From contig OZ243926.1 of assembly GCA_965213765.1 (NCBI GenBank), forward strand, positions 1,302,001 through 1,366,000: a DNA stretch of 64,000 bases, written 5' to 3'. Source of the stretch: JAJDXO01 sp965213765 (GTDB taxonomy: Bacteria; Pseudomonadota; Alphaproteobacteria; Rhodospirillales; UBA2165). The notes beneath the pieces are model-generated. The model did not search any database. It was not told the DNA's origin and saw nothing but the letters and a program-made list of their open reading frames with translations. Shown here piece by piece: positions 1 to 8,798 of the stretch; position 1 is the first letter of the stretch, and each line of letters begins with the position of its first letter. The position numbers were made by a program, and so were the translations under genes.

Positions 1-1
1 A

Positions 2-2854
2 TTCGTCGTAACTTCCGGTTTGCACCAGCCGCCCCCGGTGCAGCACATGAATCCGGTTTGCCTTGCGGATCGTGGACAGGCGGTGGGCAATGACGAGCCG
101 GGTGCTCGTGGAGTCCTCAATTCCCTTCATGGCCAATGCCTGGCTTCTCGTGTCCAGCCAGCTTGTCGGCTCATCAAGGAATATGACCCGGGGCTTGTAG
201 ACCAGCGCTGCTGCCATCCTGATTCGCTGGCTCTGGCCACCGGAGAAGTTTGCCGAATTCTCGCCTACCGTTGTGTACAACCCCATCGGCATGGCGCGGA
301 TCTCGTCGGCAACACCGACCTGTTCCAATGCCCGCCATGCATCATCGTCGGTGAGGTCGCTGTCTGTGCCAATGATATTGTCGAGCACGCTGCCGGGCCG
401 CAGGGAGCTGTCCTGCATGACCACTCCTATCTGTCTTCTCACGACACTGAAATCCAGCTGCGCAAGATCCCGGCCGTCATAATAGACTGCCCCTGAGTCC
501 GGCTTCTCGAGGCCAAGCAGGAGACGGAACAGGGTCGTCTTGCCAGCGCCGGATTCTCCGACAATTGCCACAAACTCGCCCGGTTTGGCGCTGATCGAAA
601 CCTCATCCAACACCGTTGGTCCGCCCGTGATATAGGCGTGACTCACTTGGTCGAGCAGTATTCGGCCGGACAGCACGGGCCGGACCCGAGCAGCCTTTCT
701 CGTGGATGCCGGGCTTGCCAGGATTGGCAGGACCTGGTCGCAGGCCGGTTTGACAAATGCGACGGCCCGCGCTGCATTGCCTAGCATGATAACTGCCATG
801 CACAGCACCATCACTGCCGTGAACACTGCGAGGAAATTTGCCGTGTCCACACCACCATCACCCTGAATGGCGACGATCGAGAACAGCACTGCACTTGTCA
901 GGGCGGGCACTGCAGCCCCGAATGCGGCAAGGTGCTCGCCGAGGATCGACAGCCGAATTTCCGCCTGTTTGTGACCATGATACTGCCGTGCCCAGGCCGC
1001 AAAGGCCAGGTCTTCGGCGCCGGTGGTGCGCAGCTTGGAAATGCCGGTGAGGAATTGCTGCGTGTCCCCTGCCAGTCTTCGCATGGTCTCCAGATACTGG
1101 TGCTGGGGCCTGATTTGCAGGATGCAGAACGCGGCCGTCACCCCGATCATCGCTGCCGAGAGTAGGAGGGCGATCAAGCCCAGCCACGCATCGTAGAAGA
1201 ACAGCAGTCCGAATGCAGGCAACAGGAACAGCGTGGACAATACGCCATCGGCCGTGACACCGGCGACCTGGTCCCTCACATCCTGGAACACCATTGATCT
1301 GGCCGTGAGTTCACCGGCAGTATAGCTGCGGAAGAAACCCGAATTCAGGCGCAGCAGGCGATCCCAGATCAAGGCGCCCAGCCGGGCGGCCACACGGCCT
1401 TCTACCCTCATTAACGCCGTGCCCCGAAGAATATGCAACAGGGCCACCAGCGCACCAATTCCAACCAGAATTGCCGCGAGCTGCAGGGCCGGGATTGCAT
1501 TTCCGCCCGGCGCCACCGTGCCAACCAGCCGGTTGACCGCGAATGCCGGTGTCAATGCCAGTATACCGGCGGTTATGCCTGTCAGGACCAGCACGGTGAC
1601 ATCCCATGCCACGCCGCAAGACCCAGTCCGGAACAGCTCCTTCAGGCCGGACGCTCCATTGCTGGTCAATCTCGGATACAGGCAATGTGTCTCCCGGAAC
1701 AGGGCGGCGGTCCTCCTGTTCGCCGGGCTCGATTCGCCGGTCGAGGGATCCACGACCCGGTAGCGGCCGGTCAGCCCCGGCAACAGAACCAGCGGTTGCC
1801 CATCATCTCGTCGAATTGCCAGCATCGCCCCGCTGTCTTCGAGCCACCAGCGATTCGATGTCGACAGCCGCACCCGGCGCTTCCGTATCGCCGATGCTTC
1901 ACAGTAATCGGCCAGCGAGGGCTCCTCGTCGTCCGGAACGACAGGCATTCGAACGTCAAATCCTTCCTTCCTACCAATCATGCGCAAGGCTCTCGCCATG
2001 GCCGGCTCGTCACCCACCGACCGAAGCCTGGAATTGTACAACGCCTCCAGGCTGGTCCTGGCCCGTGCCTTTTCGCCCCGGCGCCTGGCGACCTGCGCAA
2101 CCTGGAGATTGGCTTCATCAACAAGCAGTAATTTCCGATTGAGACTTTCGGCATCGAACAATATCTCGTGAAACCCCGGCAATCCCTCCTCCAAAAGACA
2201 CGTTCCATCAAGTTCGGAGGTGATCCTACAGTCGAATGCCTCCTCCCTGTGCAACCGGATCCAGGCATCCCGGGAGACCGGTACCAGTCCATGGCGACCG
2301 GTATCGGCAAGATCCAGAAAATTGGCCTCCATCCCGCTTGCAGTCAGCCAGACAACGCCATGATCGGGCGAGGCAACACCTGTTCCGGTCATTGGCCCGG
2401 GATGGAGACGAAGCTCCGTGGTCGGAATGCCTTCCATGTCACGGGATACGGCAGCGGACATGCATTCGATCCAGAAATCGATCTGCCTGTCGAGCTCCAA
2501 CCTGATTGCAATGGAATTATCGCTGTTCGCCAGCGCGTCCAACAAACATTCCTGCGTCAGTCGCCGCAGCCGGGTGTCCTGCAACCCCCTGGCGACCAGG
2601 TCCAATGAATGGCCGGATCCATCGACACTGAATGCCAGCTGGCCGACTTCAAGACGAACGAAATGCTTGTAGGTGGACGTCATTCGCCCGGATTCAAACT
2701 CGGCCGCCAGCACATCAATGGCCCCTGCCTCGACATACCAGACATGGCCGGACTCCCACAGGCTGACCGGCTGGTTCGCAGGAGCAGGACATGCGTTGCC
2801 CCGCTCAAGAAACAACGCCGCCAGAGCGTCATCCGGATGGAATTCATTCACCAT
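2..2854 (-). CDS. NHLP-type bacteriocin/RiPP ABC exporter, permease-ATPase subunit (3' end outside window)
   Basis: Runs off the left edge, so the C-terminus is missing; about 951 codons are visible. A long N-terminal region (about 390 residues) precedes an ABC exporter membrane domain with hydrophobic helices. The ATPase domain has Walker A GESGAGKTT near residue 763, signature FSGGQSQR, Walker B VIFLDEPTSWLD near 898 and the switch AHRLST. This layout matches the second ABC protein of NHLM/NHLP bacteriocin systems, which lacks the peptidase domain. The ATG overlaps the end of the upstream peptidase-ABC gene by 11 bases, so the two are translationally linked and probably form a heterodimer in the inner membrane. 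Family call is strong; the cargo is inferred from the precursors further upstream. Confidence 0.88.
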   Translation of the reverse strand, partial: MVNEFHPDDALAALFLERGNACPAPANQPVSLWESGHVWYVEAGAIDVLAAEFESGRMTSTYKHFVRLEVGQLAFSVDGSGHSLDLVARGLQDTRLRRLTQECLLDALANSDNSIAIRLELDRQIDFWIECMSAAVSRDMEGIPTTELRLHPGPMTGTGVASPDHGVVWLTASGMEANFLDLADTGRHGLVPVSRDAWIRLHREEAFDCRITSELDGTCLLEEGLPGFHEILFDAESLNRKLLLVDEANLQVAQVARRRGEKARARTSLEALYNSRLRSVGDEPAMARALRMIGRKEGFDVRMPVVPDDEEPSLADYCEASAIRKRRVRLSTSNRWWLEDSGAMLAIRRDDGQPLVLLPGLTGRYRVVDPSTGESSPANRRTAALFRETHCLYPRLTSNGASGLKELFRTGSCGVAWDVTVLVLTGITAGILALTPAFAVNRLVGTVAPGGNAIPALQLAAILVGIGALVALLHILRGTALMRVEGRVAARLGALIWDRLLRLNSGFFRSYTAGELTARSMVFQDVRDQVAGVTADGVLSTLFLLPAFGLLFFYDAWLGLIALLLSAAMIGVTAAFCILQIRPQHQYLETMRRLAGDTQQFLTGISKLRTTGAEDLAFAAWARQYHGHKQAEIRLSILGEHLAAFGAAVPALTSAVLFSIVAIQGDGGVDTANFLAVFTAVMVLCMAVIMLGNAARAVAFVKPACDQVLPILASPASTRKAARVRPVLSGRILLDQVSHAYITGGPTVLDEVSISAKPGEFVAIVGESGAGKTTLFRLLLGLEKPDSGAVYYDGRDLAQLDFSVVRRQIGVVMQDSSLRPGSVLDNIIGTDSDLTDDDAWRALEQVGVADEIRAMPMGLYTTVGENSANFSGGQSQRIRMAAALVYKPRVIFLDEPTSWLDTRSQALAMKGIEDSTSTRLVIAHRLSTIRKANRIHVLHRGRLVQTGSYDE

Positions 2855-5063
2855 GAAGCAATCTCCGATATATGTTGTCTCGGGCGTATAACTCGTTGTG
2901 GGTCCCCTGCTCGACGATGCGGCCGCCATCGACAATCATGATCAGGTCCGCATCGCGAATGGTGCTCAGGCGATGGGCAATGATCAGGCAGGAACATCCG
3001 CGGCGGCGAATGCTGTCGTCAATCATCAACTCGGTAACAGGATCGAGAGCGCTCGTGGCCTCGTCCATGATCAGCAGTGACGGCTTGTTGACCAGCGCCC
3101 TGGCGATTTCCAGCCGCAGCCGCTGACCACCGCTGAAATTCTTCCCTCCTTCCTCAACCATGGCTTCGTAGCCTTCGGGGTAGTTGATGATGTCCTCGTG
3201 AATTGATGCATCCCTGGCGGCGGACGTCACGTAGTGATCCGGAATGGTTGTGTCCCACATGGTCAGATTGTCGCGGATGGTGGCGGCAAACATGACCGGG
3301 TTCTGGTCGACGATGGAAATTGACCTGCAGAATACCTCGTGCGGGATATCCTCGATCGGATGGCCGTCGAACAAGATGTCTCCCGACCAGGGCAGGTAGA
3401 GGCCTGCCGCAAGCTGTGCGATCGTGGACTTGCCGGAACCGCTGGGGCCTACCAGTGCAATTCGCTGGCCGGGCTCCATGGTCAGGCTGAAATCCGTGAC
3501 CAGCGGGTCACGGTTTTTCTGGTACCCGAAAGTCACCCCCTTCATTTCAAGCTTGCCGATCAATCGCAGCCGGCCTTCGGTAGTCATGACCCTCCCCAGC
3601 CCGCTGTCACCACTGACTGCCCGCGCCGCCTCGTGCGGCGCATTGATGACATCATCCATTCTTGTCAGATCGGCCTCCAAGGTCTCCAGCATGTCGGAGA
3701 ATTGCCCAATGCGGGCGACCGGACGAATGAAGTTGTCGGCAAGTATGTAGAAACCCATCAACTGGCCGAGACTGATTTGTTCCAGCATCATCAGCCAGCC
3801 ACCAAGACCGAACACCGCCGCTGTATTGAGCAACTGAAAGAGTTGCGGGAGAGATGATGCGACATGCCCCAGCTCCACGAATTCCTGGCGAGCGACAAGT
3901 TCGCGGGCCTGTCTGCCGCCCCAGTCGGAAAAGAAGTCATTCTCCCGCGCCGTGGCCTGCAGGCTCTCGATTGACGACAGGCCGGCGGCGCTGACACCGA
4001 CTAGCATGCTCTGCTCCCGACGCAACCTGTGGTTATGGTCGCGACGCAGGCGGGCCAGCAACCGAGTCATGACAAAGCAGGACCCGCCAAGGCTGGCAAC
4101 CACAAGCGTCAGCGGCGGATGCCAGACCAGCATGACTGCCAGGAAGGCCGCGCTCATGATCAGGTCGACCGAGAGTCGCACGAGTTGTCCGGCCCCGGTG
4201 TCGGCCATCTGGTCAATCGTTCGCAGGCGTAAGGCGAGGTCGCCAGCCAGCCTGTGGGCAAAGAAACTGATGGGAAGGCGCAGCATGGTATCGAGGAAGC
4301 TGTCGGACTGGGTGATCGAGAGGCGGATCACCAGATCACGCAGTGAACGCATCTGTAGCCAGGTCAGAAGGTAGGCGGATACGCCGGCTAGCAGCGCGCC
4401 CGCGGTCAATGTCCAGCTGAGTTCGGTCTGCCCGGATTCCAGAACGCGATCCACGAACAGGGCCAGCAGCAGCGGCAGGGCCAGCAAAACGATTGCCAGC
4501 AGTAATCCGAAAACCGTGGTGCGGGCCAACAGCGGTTTGTGAACCCGCAGCCAGGGCCAGAGCCTTTGGACGACGCCGCGCCTGGCTCCCAGCTGCCTGA
4601 ATTCGCTCCCGGGCCCGAGCAGCAGGCTGACACCGGTGAAGTGGCGGTCGAATTCTTCCCGGTCGACATTGCGATGCCCTTCCGCGGGATCATTGAGAAA
4701 GAAACGATCCCCGGCCATACCCTCGAGCACAACGAAGTGGTTGAACCCCCAGAAAAGAATGATCGGTAGCGAAAGCGCAGCCAACTGGTCGATCTGACAG
4801 CTGTGGCCGGTCGCATCCAGGCCATAGCTGCGCGCGGCCTGTGCAATGTCCTTCAGGTTGGAGCCATCGCGACCGACACTGCATTGCTCGCGCAACTCTT
4901 CCAGCGATATCCAGCAGCCATGATGTGCCAGCACGATACCGAGACAGGCGGCCCCGCAATCGGTCGCCTCCAGCTGCATCATCAGCGGGGTGCGGCGTGG
5001 TCGCCGCCGGAATTTCGGGATACGTTTTGCCTTCGCAGACGTTGATTTGGCCGGTTGTGTCAT
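2844..5063 (-). CDS. NHLP-type RiPP exporter with N-terminal C39 leader peptidase, membrane domain and ATPase
   Basis: 739 residues. The N-terminus carries a C39 cysteine-protease domain: QLEATDCGAAC with the likely nucleophile Cys36, a His in FNHFVVLEG and Asp in FLNDPAEG. Then come the exporter helices (about 165-440) and an ATPase with Walker A GPSGSGKST, signature FSGGQRLRLE, Walker B LLIMDEATSALD and AHRLST. C39 domains of peptidase-ABC exporters cut after a double-glycine motif while exporting the peptide. Precursors upstream on the same strand carry such a motif. It overlaps the next ABC gene by 11 bases. The Shine-Dalgarno is weak; the start was chosen because it directly precedes the basic segment and follows the HlyD remnant by 12 bases. 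Confidence 0.93.
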   Translation of the reverse strand: MTQPAKSTSAKAKRIPKFRRRPRRTPLMMQLEATDCGAACLGIVLAHHGCWISLEELREQCSVGRDGSNLKDIAQAARSYGLDATGHSCQIDQLAALSLPIILFWGFNHFVVLEGMAGDRFFLNDPAEGHRNVDREEFDRHFTGVSLLLGPGSEFRQLGARRGVVQRLWPWLRVHKPLLARTTVFGLLLAIVLLALPLLLALFVDRVLESGQTELSWTLTAGALLAGVSAYLLTWLQMRSLRDLVIRLSITQSDSFLDTMLRLPISFFAHRLAGDLALRLRTIDQMADTGAGQLVRLSVDLIMSAAFLAVMLVWHPPLTLVVASLGGSCFVMTRLLARLRRDHNHRLRREQSMLVGVSAAGLSSIESLQATARENDFFSDWGGRQARELVARQEFVELGHVASSLPQLFQLLNTAAVFGLGGWLMMLEQISLGQLMGFYILADNFIRPVARIGQFSDMLETLEADLTRMDDVINAPHEAARAVSGDSGLGRVMTTEGRLRLIGKLEMKGVTFGYQKNRDPLVTDFSLTMEPGQRIALVGPSGSGKSTIAQLAAGLYLPWSGDILFDGHPIEDIPHEVFCRSISIVDQNPVMFAATIRDNLTMWDTTIPDHYVTSAARDASIHEDIINYPEGYEAMVEEGGKNFSGGQRLRLEIARALVNKPSLLIMDEATSALDPVTELMIDDSIRRRGCSCLIIAHRLSTIRDADLIMIVDGGRIVEQGTHNELYARDNIYRRLLHGE

Positions 5064-5075
5064 CTTGGTTCGGGA

Positions 5076-5288
5076 TCAGGTTGTCAGCGCAACCAGACCA
5101 AGCATCGCCAGTAACAGTGCCATCAATGCTGCCTTGAAAATGCGCTCATGCGGTGCCGACACCTTCAATGGCTCGTCCATGGCCTCGGGCTGTGCCTTGT
5201 GGATCAGGGAATCTCTTCGAAACACTTTCGGATTACTCTCGCGAAAACCGGTTGTCCTGTCAGCACCGGAAACATGACCAATCGCATG
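5076..5288 (-). pseudogene. Probable N-terminal remnant of an NHLP HlyD-type membrane-fusion protein
   Basis: An open frame of about 70 codons ends 12 bases before the peptidase-ABC gene. It reads an FRRDSL...DEPLKVSAPHER segment followed by one hydrophobic helix (FKAALMALLLAMLGLV) and a TGA. NHLP adaptor proteins usually begin with an 'FRkeaLe...LdepL' segment and a single membrane helix, then continue for several hundred residues; here everything after the helix is gone. No convincing start codon with a ribosome site is visible. The position directly upstream of the exporter genes fits the usual HlyD-ABC-ABC order. It could instead be a short membrane protein in its own right. Confidence 0.42.
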
Positions 5289-5461
5289 TCACGCCACGCT
5301 GCACAGTGAATCCCTACAACGAATCGGGCTTCGCTGCCAAGACCTTGTGCTCCGCCCTGATCGGCGAGCAGAAAAGTGTTGAGTGCCCGGCTGGGCCATT
5401 GCTTACAATGGGTTAGTGCCTCTAACCCGCCCCGTGGGGCGTCACCAACCGGGTGAAGAAC

Positions 5462-5555
5462 ATGATCCTGCCTTATCGCTCTCCGATCAAGCTTGAAGTG
5501 TCTCGGGAGGGCCCGGCGGCGACGGCGCGCGGCGGGCTGGTGTTGCTGTTCGAAG
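5462..5555 (+). pseudogene. IS1380 transposase, N-terminal piece
   Basis: ATG at 5462 opens MILPYRSPIKLEV... and runs in frame up to ...LLFE, where the IS66-type element is inserted. The frame continues in the same phase at 8799 (VLAAKRIL...). The same uninterrupted junction LLFEVLAAKRIL is present at about 56180, proving the split. Confidence 0.8.
5548..5555. repeat. 8-bp target-site duplication, left copy
   Basis: GTTCGAAG here and again at 8792-8799, directly abutting the two ends of the inserted element. IS66-family elements typically duplicate 8 bp. Confidence 0.92.
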
Positions 5556-5668
5556 GTAAGCGGTTAAACCCCGACGTTGATTTTGTATTTGAGCCGGATT
5601 TTCGTTTGACAACATAGGCCGTTTGTCCTATTGACTTTCCGACCGGGCGACTTGCGTCGGGGGCGGCG

Positions 5669-6334
5669 ATGGCGACATGGTACGGATCCAAGGCGACGAC
5701 GGGGCTCTGCCAGGCCATTGTGAGCCTGATGCCGCCGCATGACGTTTTTGTGGAATCCCATCTGGGGGGCGGCGCGATCATGAAGCGCAAGCCGCCGGCG
5801 CTGCGCAACATCGGCATTGATCTCAACCGCCGGGCGATCGACAACTTCCGCTGCGACTACCCGGTCGAGCTTCACCACGGCTGCGCCCACCGCTTTCTGT
5901 CCGGGTTCGAGTTCGGCGGCCGCGAGTTGGTCTACAGCGACCCGCCCTACGTGCAGTCGGCGCGCAGGTCGCGGCGCCGCTACCGCTTCGACTACACGGA
6001 CGCGGACCACGCCGCGCTTCTCGACATCCTGAAGTCGCTGCCCTGCCAGGTGATGGTCTCCGGCTATCCGTCCCGGCTCTACGACGAACGGCTGGCCGGT
6101 TGGCGCTCGCTCGAGATCCAGGTCAACAACCAGTCCTGCGTCGTCACCGAGAAGCTGTGGTTCAACTTCGAGCCCGACCGGGTGCACTGGGCGTCCTTCG
6201 CCGGGCGGGACTTCACCCACCGCCAGACCGTGAAGCGGAAGGCGGCGAGCTGGAGCCGCCGGTACAAGGCGATGCCGCGGGCCGAGCGGCTGGCGGTGCT
6301 GGCGGCGATGATGGCCGTCGAGGCCGAGGAGTGA
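5669..6334 (+). CDS. D12-class N6-adenine DNA methyltransferase (IS66 passenger)
   Basis: 221 residues. N-terminal WYGSKATTG and FVESHLGGGAI match the SAM-binding region of Dam/D12-type methylases (usually FxEPFxGxG), and SDPPYV is the catalytic DPPY motif. Together they indicate transfer of a methyl group from SAM to adenine N6. A purine-rich site (GGGGGCGGCG) precedes the ATG. The stop overlaps the tnpC start (GTGA), so both are probably translated together. There is no restriction enzyme beside it, so a solitary methylase serving the element (marking ends, controlling transposition or evading restriction) is more likely than a restriction-modification pair; that role is inference. Confidence 0.82.
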   Translation: MATWYGSKATTGLCQAIVSLMPPHDVFVESHLGGGAIMKRKPPALRNIGIDLNRRAIDNFRCDYPVELHHGCAHRFLSGFEFGGRELVYSDPPYVQSARRSRRRYRFDYTDADHAALLDILKSLPCQVMVSGYPSRLYDERLAGWRSLEIQVNNQSCVVTEKLWFNFEPDRVHWASFAGRDFTHRQTVKRKAASWSRRYKAMPRAERLAVLAAMMAVEAEE

Positions 6335-8058
6335 GCGCGTCGTCCGATGTCCGCGCGGTCGAGGCGCTCGGCCGCGACCTGTCCCGCTGGCTCGGGGATG
6401 GCACCCCGCCGCCGGAGGCCGAAGAAGCGCTCCGGTCGCTGATCGCGCTGTCCGGGCGGCTGGCGTCGGACAAGGCCGGGATGACGGCCACGATCGCCGC
6501 CCAGGAAGGGCAGATCGCCGGGCTCGCGGCACGGATCGCCGCTCTTACCGCCCAGATCGCCCAGCTGCAACGCGACCTGTACGGTTCGCGCTCGGAAAGG
6601 CGCAAGGAGGGCGGGGACGGGTCCGGCAGCGATGACGGGGCCGACGGCAAGGACGGCCGCCGCGGCGGCAGGCCCGGCCGCGGAAAGGAGCGCGGCGATG
6701 CGGTCAACGACACCGGGCTGCGCTTCAACGACCAGGTCAGGTCACAAAGCGGAGCGACTGACCGCCTCGTCCGCGGGCCGGTGATCGACATCACCGTGAC
6801 GCCGCCGGCGATCGAGGGGCTGTCGGAGGACGATTACGAGGTGGTCTCGGAGCGCGTCCACTGCCGGCTTGCCGCGATCGAATGCCGGCATGTGGTCATC
6901 CGCTATCGCCACGTCAAGGTGAAGATCCGCGAGACCGGCGCCCTGGTGGGCGCACCGGCCCGCGAAAGCGTGTTCAAGAACAGCTGCGCCGATGTCTCCT
7001 TCGTCGCCGCCCTGCTGATCGACAAGTTCCTCTGGCACTTGCCGCTCTACCGCCAGCACCGGATGCTGGCCGCCGCCGGCATCACCGTCAACCGGGGCTC
7101 GCTGAGCCTTTGGGCCAACCGGGCGATCGCGCTCCTGAAGCCGATCCACGACGCGCAGTGGCGTTCGGTGCTGGAGAGCGCCGTCATCGAGATGGACGAG
7201 ACGCCGATCCGGGCCGGGCGGCATCCGGGCAAGCCCGGCAGCATGAAGAAGGGCTACTTCTGGCCGGTGCTCGGCGACCGGGGCGAGGTGGTGTTCCCGT
7301 TCGCCGGCTCCCGTCAACACCGGCATACGGCCGAGTTCCTCGGCGAGTACGCCGGAACCCTGGTGAGCAACGGCTACGGCGCCTACGAAGCCTATGTCGA
7401 GGCGCGCGAAGGGGCGGTCCGGCATCAGGGCTGCTGGATCCACACCCGCCGCAACTTCTGGGAGCAGAAGGACAGCCACCCGGCGATGGCCGGGGAGGCG
7501 CTGGCGCTGATCGGCGCCATCTACCGGATCGAAGACGAGATCGACGGCCGCCGGCCGGCCGAGCGGCTGATTGCACGGCGGACCCGGTCGCGCGCGGCGG
7601 TCGACGGGTTCTGGGACTGGTGCGGCCGGACGCTGGAGGACCCGGCGCTGACGCCGAAGCACCCGATCCGCAAGGCGATCGGCTACGCCGTCGCGCGACG
7701 GGCCACTCTGGAGGTGTTCCTCGCCGACCCGGACGTGCCGCCGGACACCAACCGGATCGAGAACAAGCTGCGCCCGGCCAAGATCGGCCAGCGCAACTGG
7801 CTGTTCGCCTGGACCGAGCTCGGCGCCGAGAACATCGGGATCGTCAACGGCCTGCTCGCCACCTGCCGGATGCAGGGCGTCGATCCCCGCATCTGGCTGA
7901 CCGACGTCCTGCTGCGCATCGACACCCATCCGGCGAACCGGGTCGACGAGCTGACGCCGAGGTGGTGGAAGACGCTGTTCGCCGGCAACCCGATGACGTC
8001 CGATATCGCGGCGGCCACGGCGGGGCGGCTTCACGCCGCCGCCAGGGGAGCCGCATAG
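6331..8058 (+). CDS. IS66-family transposase TnpC
   Basis: 575 residues from a GTG that overlaps the methylase stop. An N-terminal coiled-coil-like Ala/Gln/Arg-rich segment precedes a charged linker (GDGSGSDDGADGKDGRRGG). The DDE region includes IEMDETPI (first Asp), LVSNGYGAY, HQGCWIHTRRNF and PDTNRIENKLRP (Glu), all typical IS66 landmarks. At the position where IS66 transposases usually have the second catalytic Asp (…DGYxxY) this copy has Asn. The 3' end overlaps the convergent tnpB by 28 bases. Longer in-frame extension upstream lies inside the methylase and is rejected. Confidence 0.9.
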   Translation: MSASSDVRAVEALGRDLSRWLGDGTPPPEAEEALRSLIALSGRLASDKAGMTATIAAQEGQIAGLAARIAALTAQIAQLQRDLYGSRSERRKEGGDGSGSDDGADGKDGRRGGRPGRGKERGDAVNDTGLRFNDQVRSQSGATDRLVRGPVIDITVTPPAIEGLSEDDYEVVSERVHCRLAAIECRHVVIRYRHVKVKIRETGALVGAPARESVFKNSCADVSFVAALLIDKFLWHLPLYRQHRMLAAAGITVNRGSLSLWANRAIALLKPIHDAQWRSVLESAVIEMDETPIRAGRHPGKPGSMKKGYFWPVLGDRGEVVFPFAGSRQHRHTAEFLGEYAGTLVSNGYGAYEAYVEAREGAVRHQGCWIHTRRNFWEQKDSHPAMAGEALALIGAIYRIEDEIDGRRPAERLIARRTRSRAAVDGFWDWCGRTLEDPALTPKHPIRKAIGYAVARRATLEVFLADPDVPPDTNRIENKLRPAKIGQRNWLFAWTELGAENIGIVNGLLATCRMQGVDPRIWLTDVLLRIDTHPANRVDELTPRWWKTLFAGNPMTSDIAAATAGRLHAAARGAA

Positions 8059-8390
8059 CGCTTGCGGTAGCGCCGGACGGTGATGTCCAGCCCCTCCAGA
8101 AGCGCCGAAAGCTCGGTCCGCGACAGCGACAGAGACTTCCGCCCCGCCGGCCGGGGCGACGCGAACAGGCCCTGCTCCAGCCTCTTGGCCCAGATGAAGA
8201 ACCCGCCATGCTCGAAGCCGAGAACCTTCACCATCGTGCGGCGACGGTTGATGAACACGTACCAGCGCCCGCTCGCCGGGTTCTCCCCGAGATGGGTCGC
8301 GACCAGCGCGCACAGACCGTCGAAGCTGCGGCGCATGTCCGCCGGTTCCGTCGACAGCCAGATACCGCCCGCCGGCCAGCCGCCCAGCAT
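8031..8390 (-). CDS. IS66 accessory protein TnpB
   Basis: 119 residues. It contains the characteristic TnpB core: DMRRSFDGLCALV, GRWYVFINRRRTMVKVLGFEHGGF and FIWAKRLEQG. The start ATG overlaps the tnpA stop (TGATG), so tnpA and tnpB are coupled. A longer frame to 8627 exists but lies over tnpA. Required with TnpA and TnpC for transposition of IS66 elements; the biochemical role is poorly known. Confidence 0.88.
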   Translation of the reverse strand: MLGGWPAGGIWLSTEPADMRRSFDGLCALVATHLGENPASGRWYVFINRRRTMVKVLGFEHGGFFIWAKRLEQGLFASPRPAGRKSLSLSRTELSALLEGLDITVRRYRKRYAAPLAAA

Positions 8391-8692
8391 CAGGACCGCC
8401 GCAGGCGGAGCACCACCCCGTCGCCGAGCGACAGCTCGACATCCCAGCCCGGCCCCGACGCCGCCGCGATCTCCACAAAGCCGCCGGGCTTGCCGCGGCG
8501 CTTGCCGGTGGTGAGACCAAACCGCCGGCGCCAGCCCTGGAACGTCTTCCGCGACAACCCCCGGGCCTCGCAGAAGATGACCTGCGAACCGTCCCAGCGC
8601 TCGAAATCCGCCATCAGCGCCCGCCACTCGGCCTCGCCGCGAAACTCCCGGGCCGAACCGTTAACCGCTCCCGCCAAAACATCGTTCGACAT
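8390..8692 (-). CDS. IS66 protein TnpA (helix-turn-helix)
   Basis: 100 residues, starting MSNDVLAGAV. GGAGG seven bases upstream of this ATG decides the start over an earlier ATG at 8710. The core EWRALMADFERWDGSQVIFCEARGLS is followed by KTFQGWRRRFG, matching the short DNA-binding TnpA/IS66 Orf1 family. Overlaps tnpB by the TGATG junction. Confidence 0.8.
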   Translation of the reverse strand: MSNDVLAGAVNGSAREFRGEAEWRALMADFERWDGSQVIFCEARGLSRKTFQGWRRRFGLTTGKRRGKPGGFVEIAAASGPGWDVELSLGDGVVLRLRRS

Positions 8693-8798
8693 CGAATTCC
8701 CTCCGATCAAGGTGAATGGATCGGAAAATCCTCTCGCGCGAGGGCGGGCCGGATCAATACAAATACGGAACGCCGTGCTTTAATCGCTTACGTTCGAA

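Larger units (their letters stand above)
5556..8791 (+). mobile_element. IS66-family element carrying a DNA adenine methylase passenger gene
   Basis: 3236 bp bounded by imperfect inverted repeats beginning GTAAGCGGTTAAA (left) and GTAAGCGATTAAA (right, on the minus strand), flanked by the 8-bp repeat GTTCGAAG. GTAAGCG termini and an 8-bp duplication are IS66 hallmarks. Contents: adenine methylase and tnpC on the plus strand, tnpB and tnpA on the minus strand, converging. Canonical IS66 elements carry tnpA, tnpB and tnpC in one direction, so both the passenger gene and the gene order are unusual. Confidence 0.92.

Noticed and set aside
5669..6334. Restriction-modification system
   Set aside because: The methylase sits inside an IS element and no endonuclease or specificity gene is near.
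6742..8520. 592-codon minus-strand frame over tnpC and tnpB
   Set aside because: Antisense shadow of TnpC; only the TnpB and TnpA frames on that strand have family motifs.
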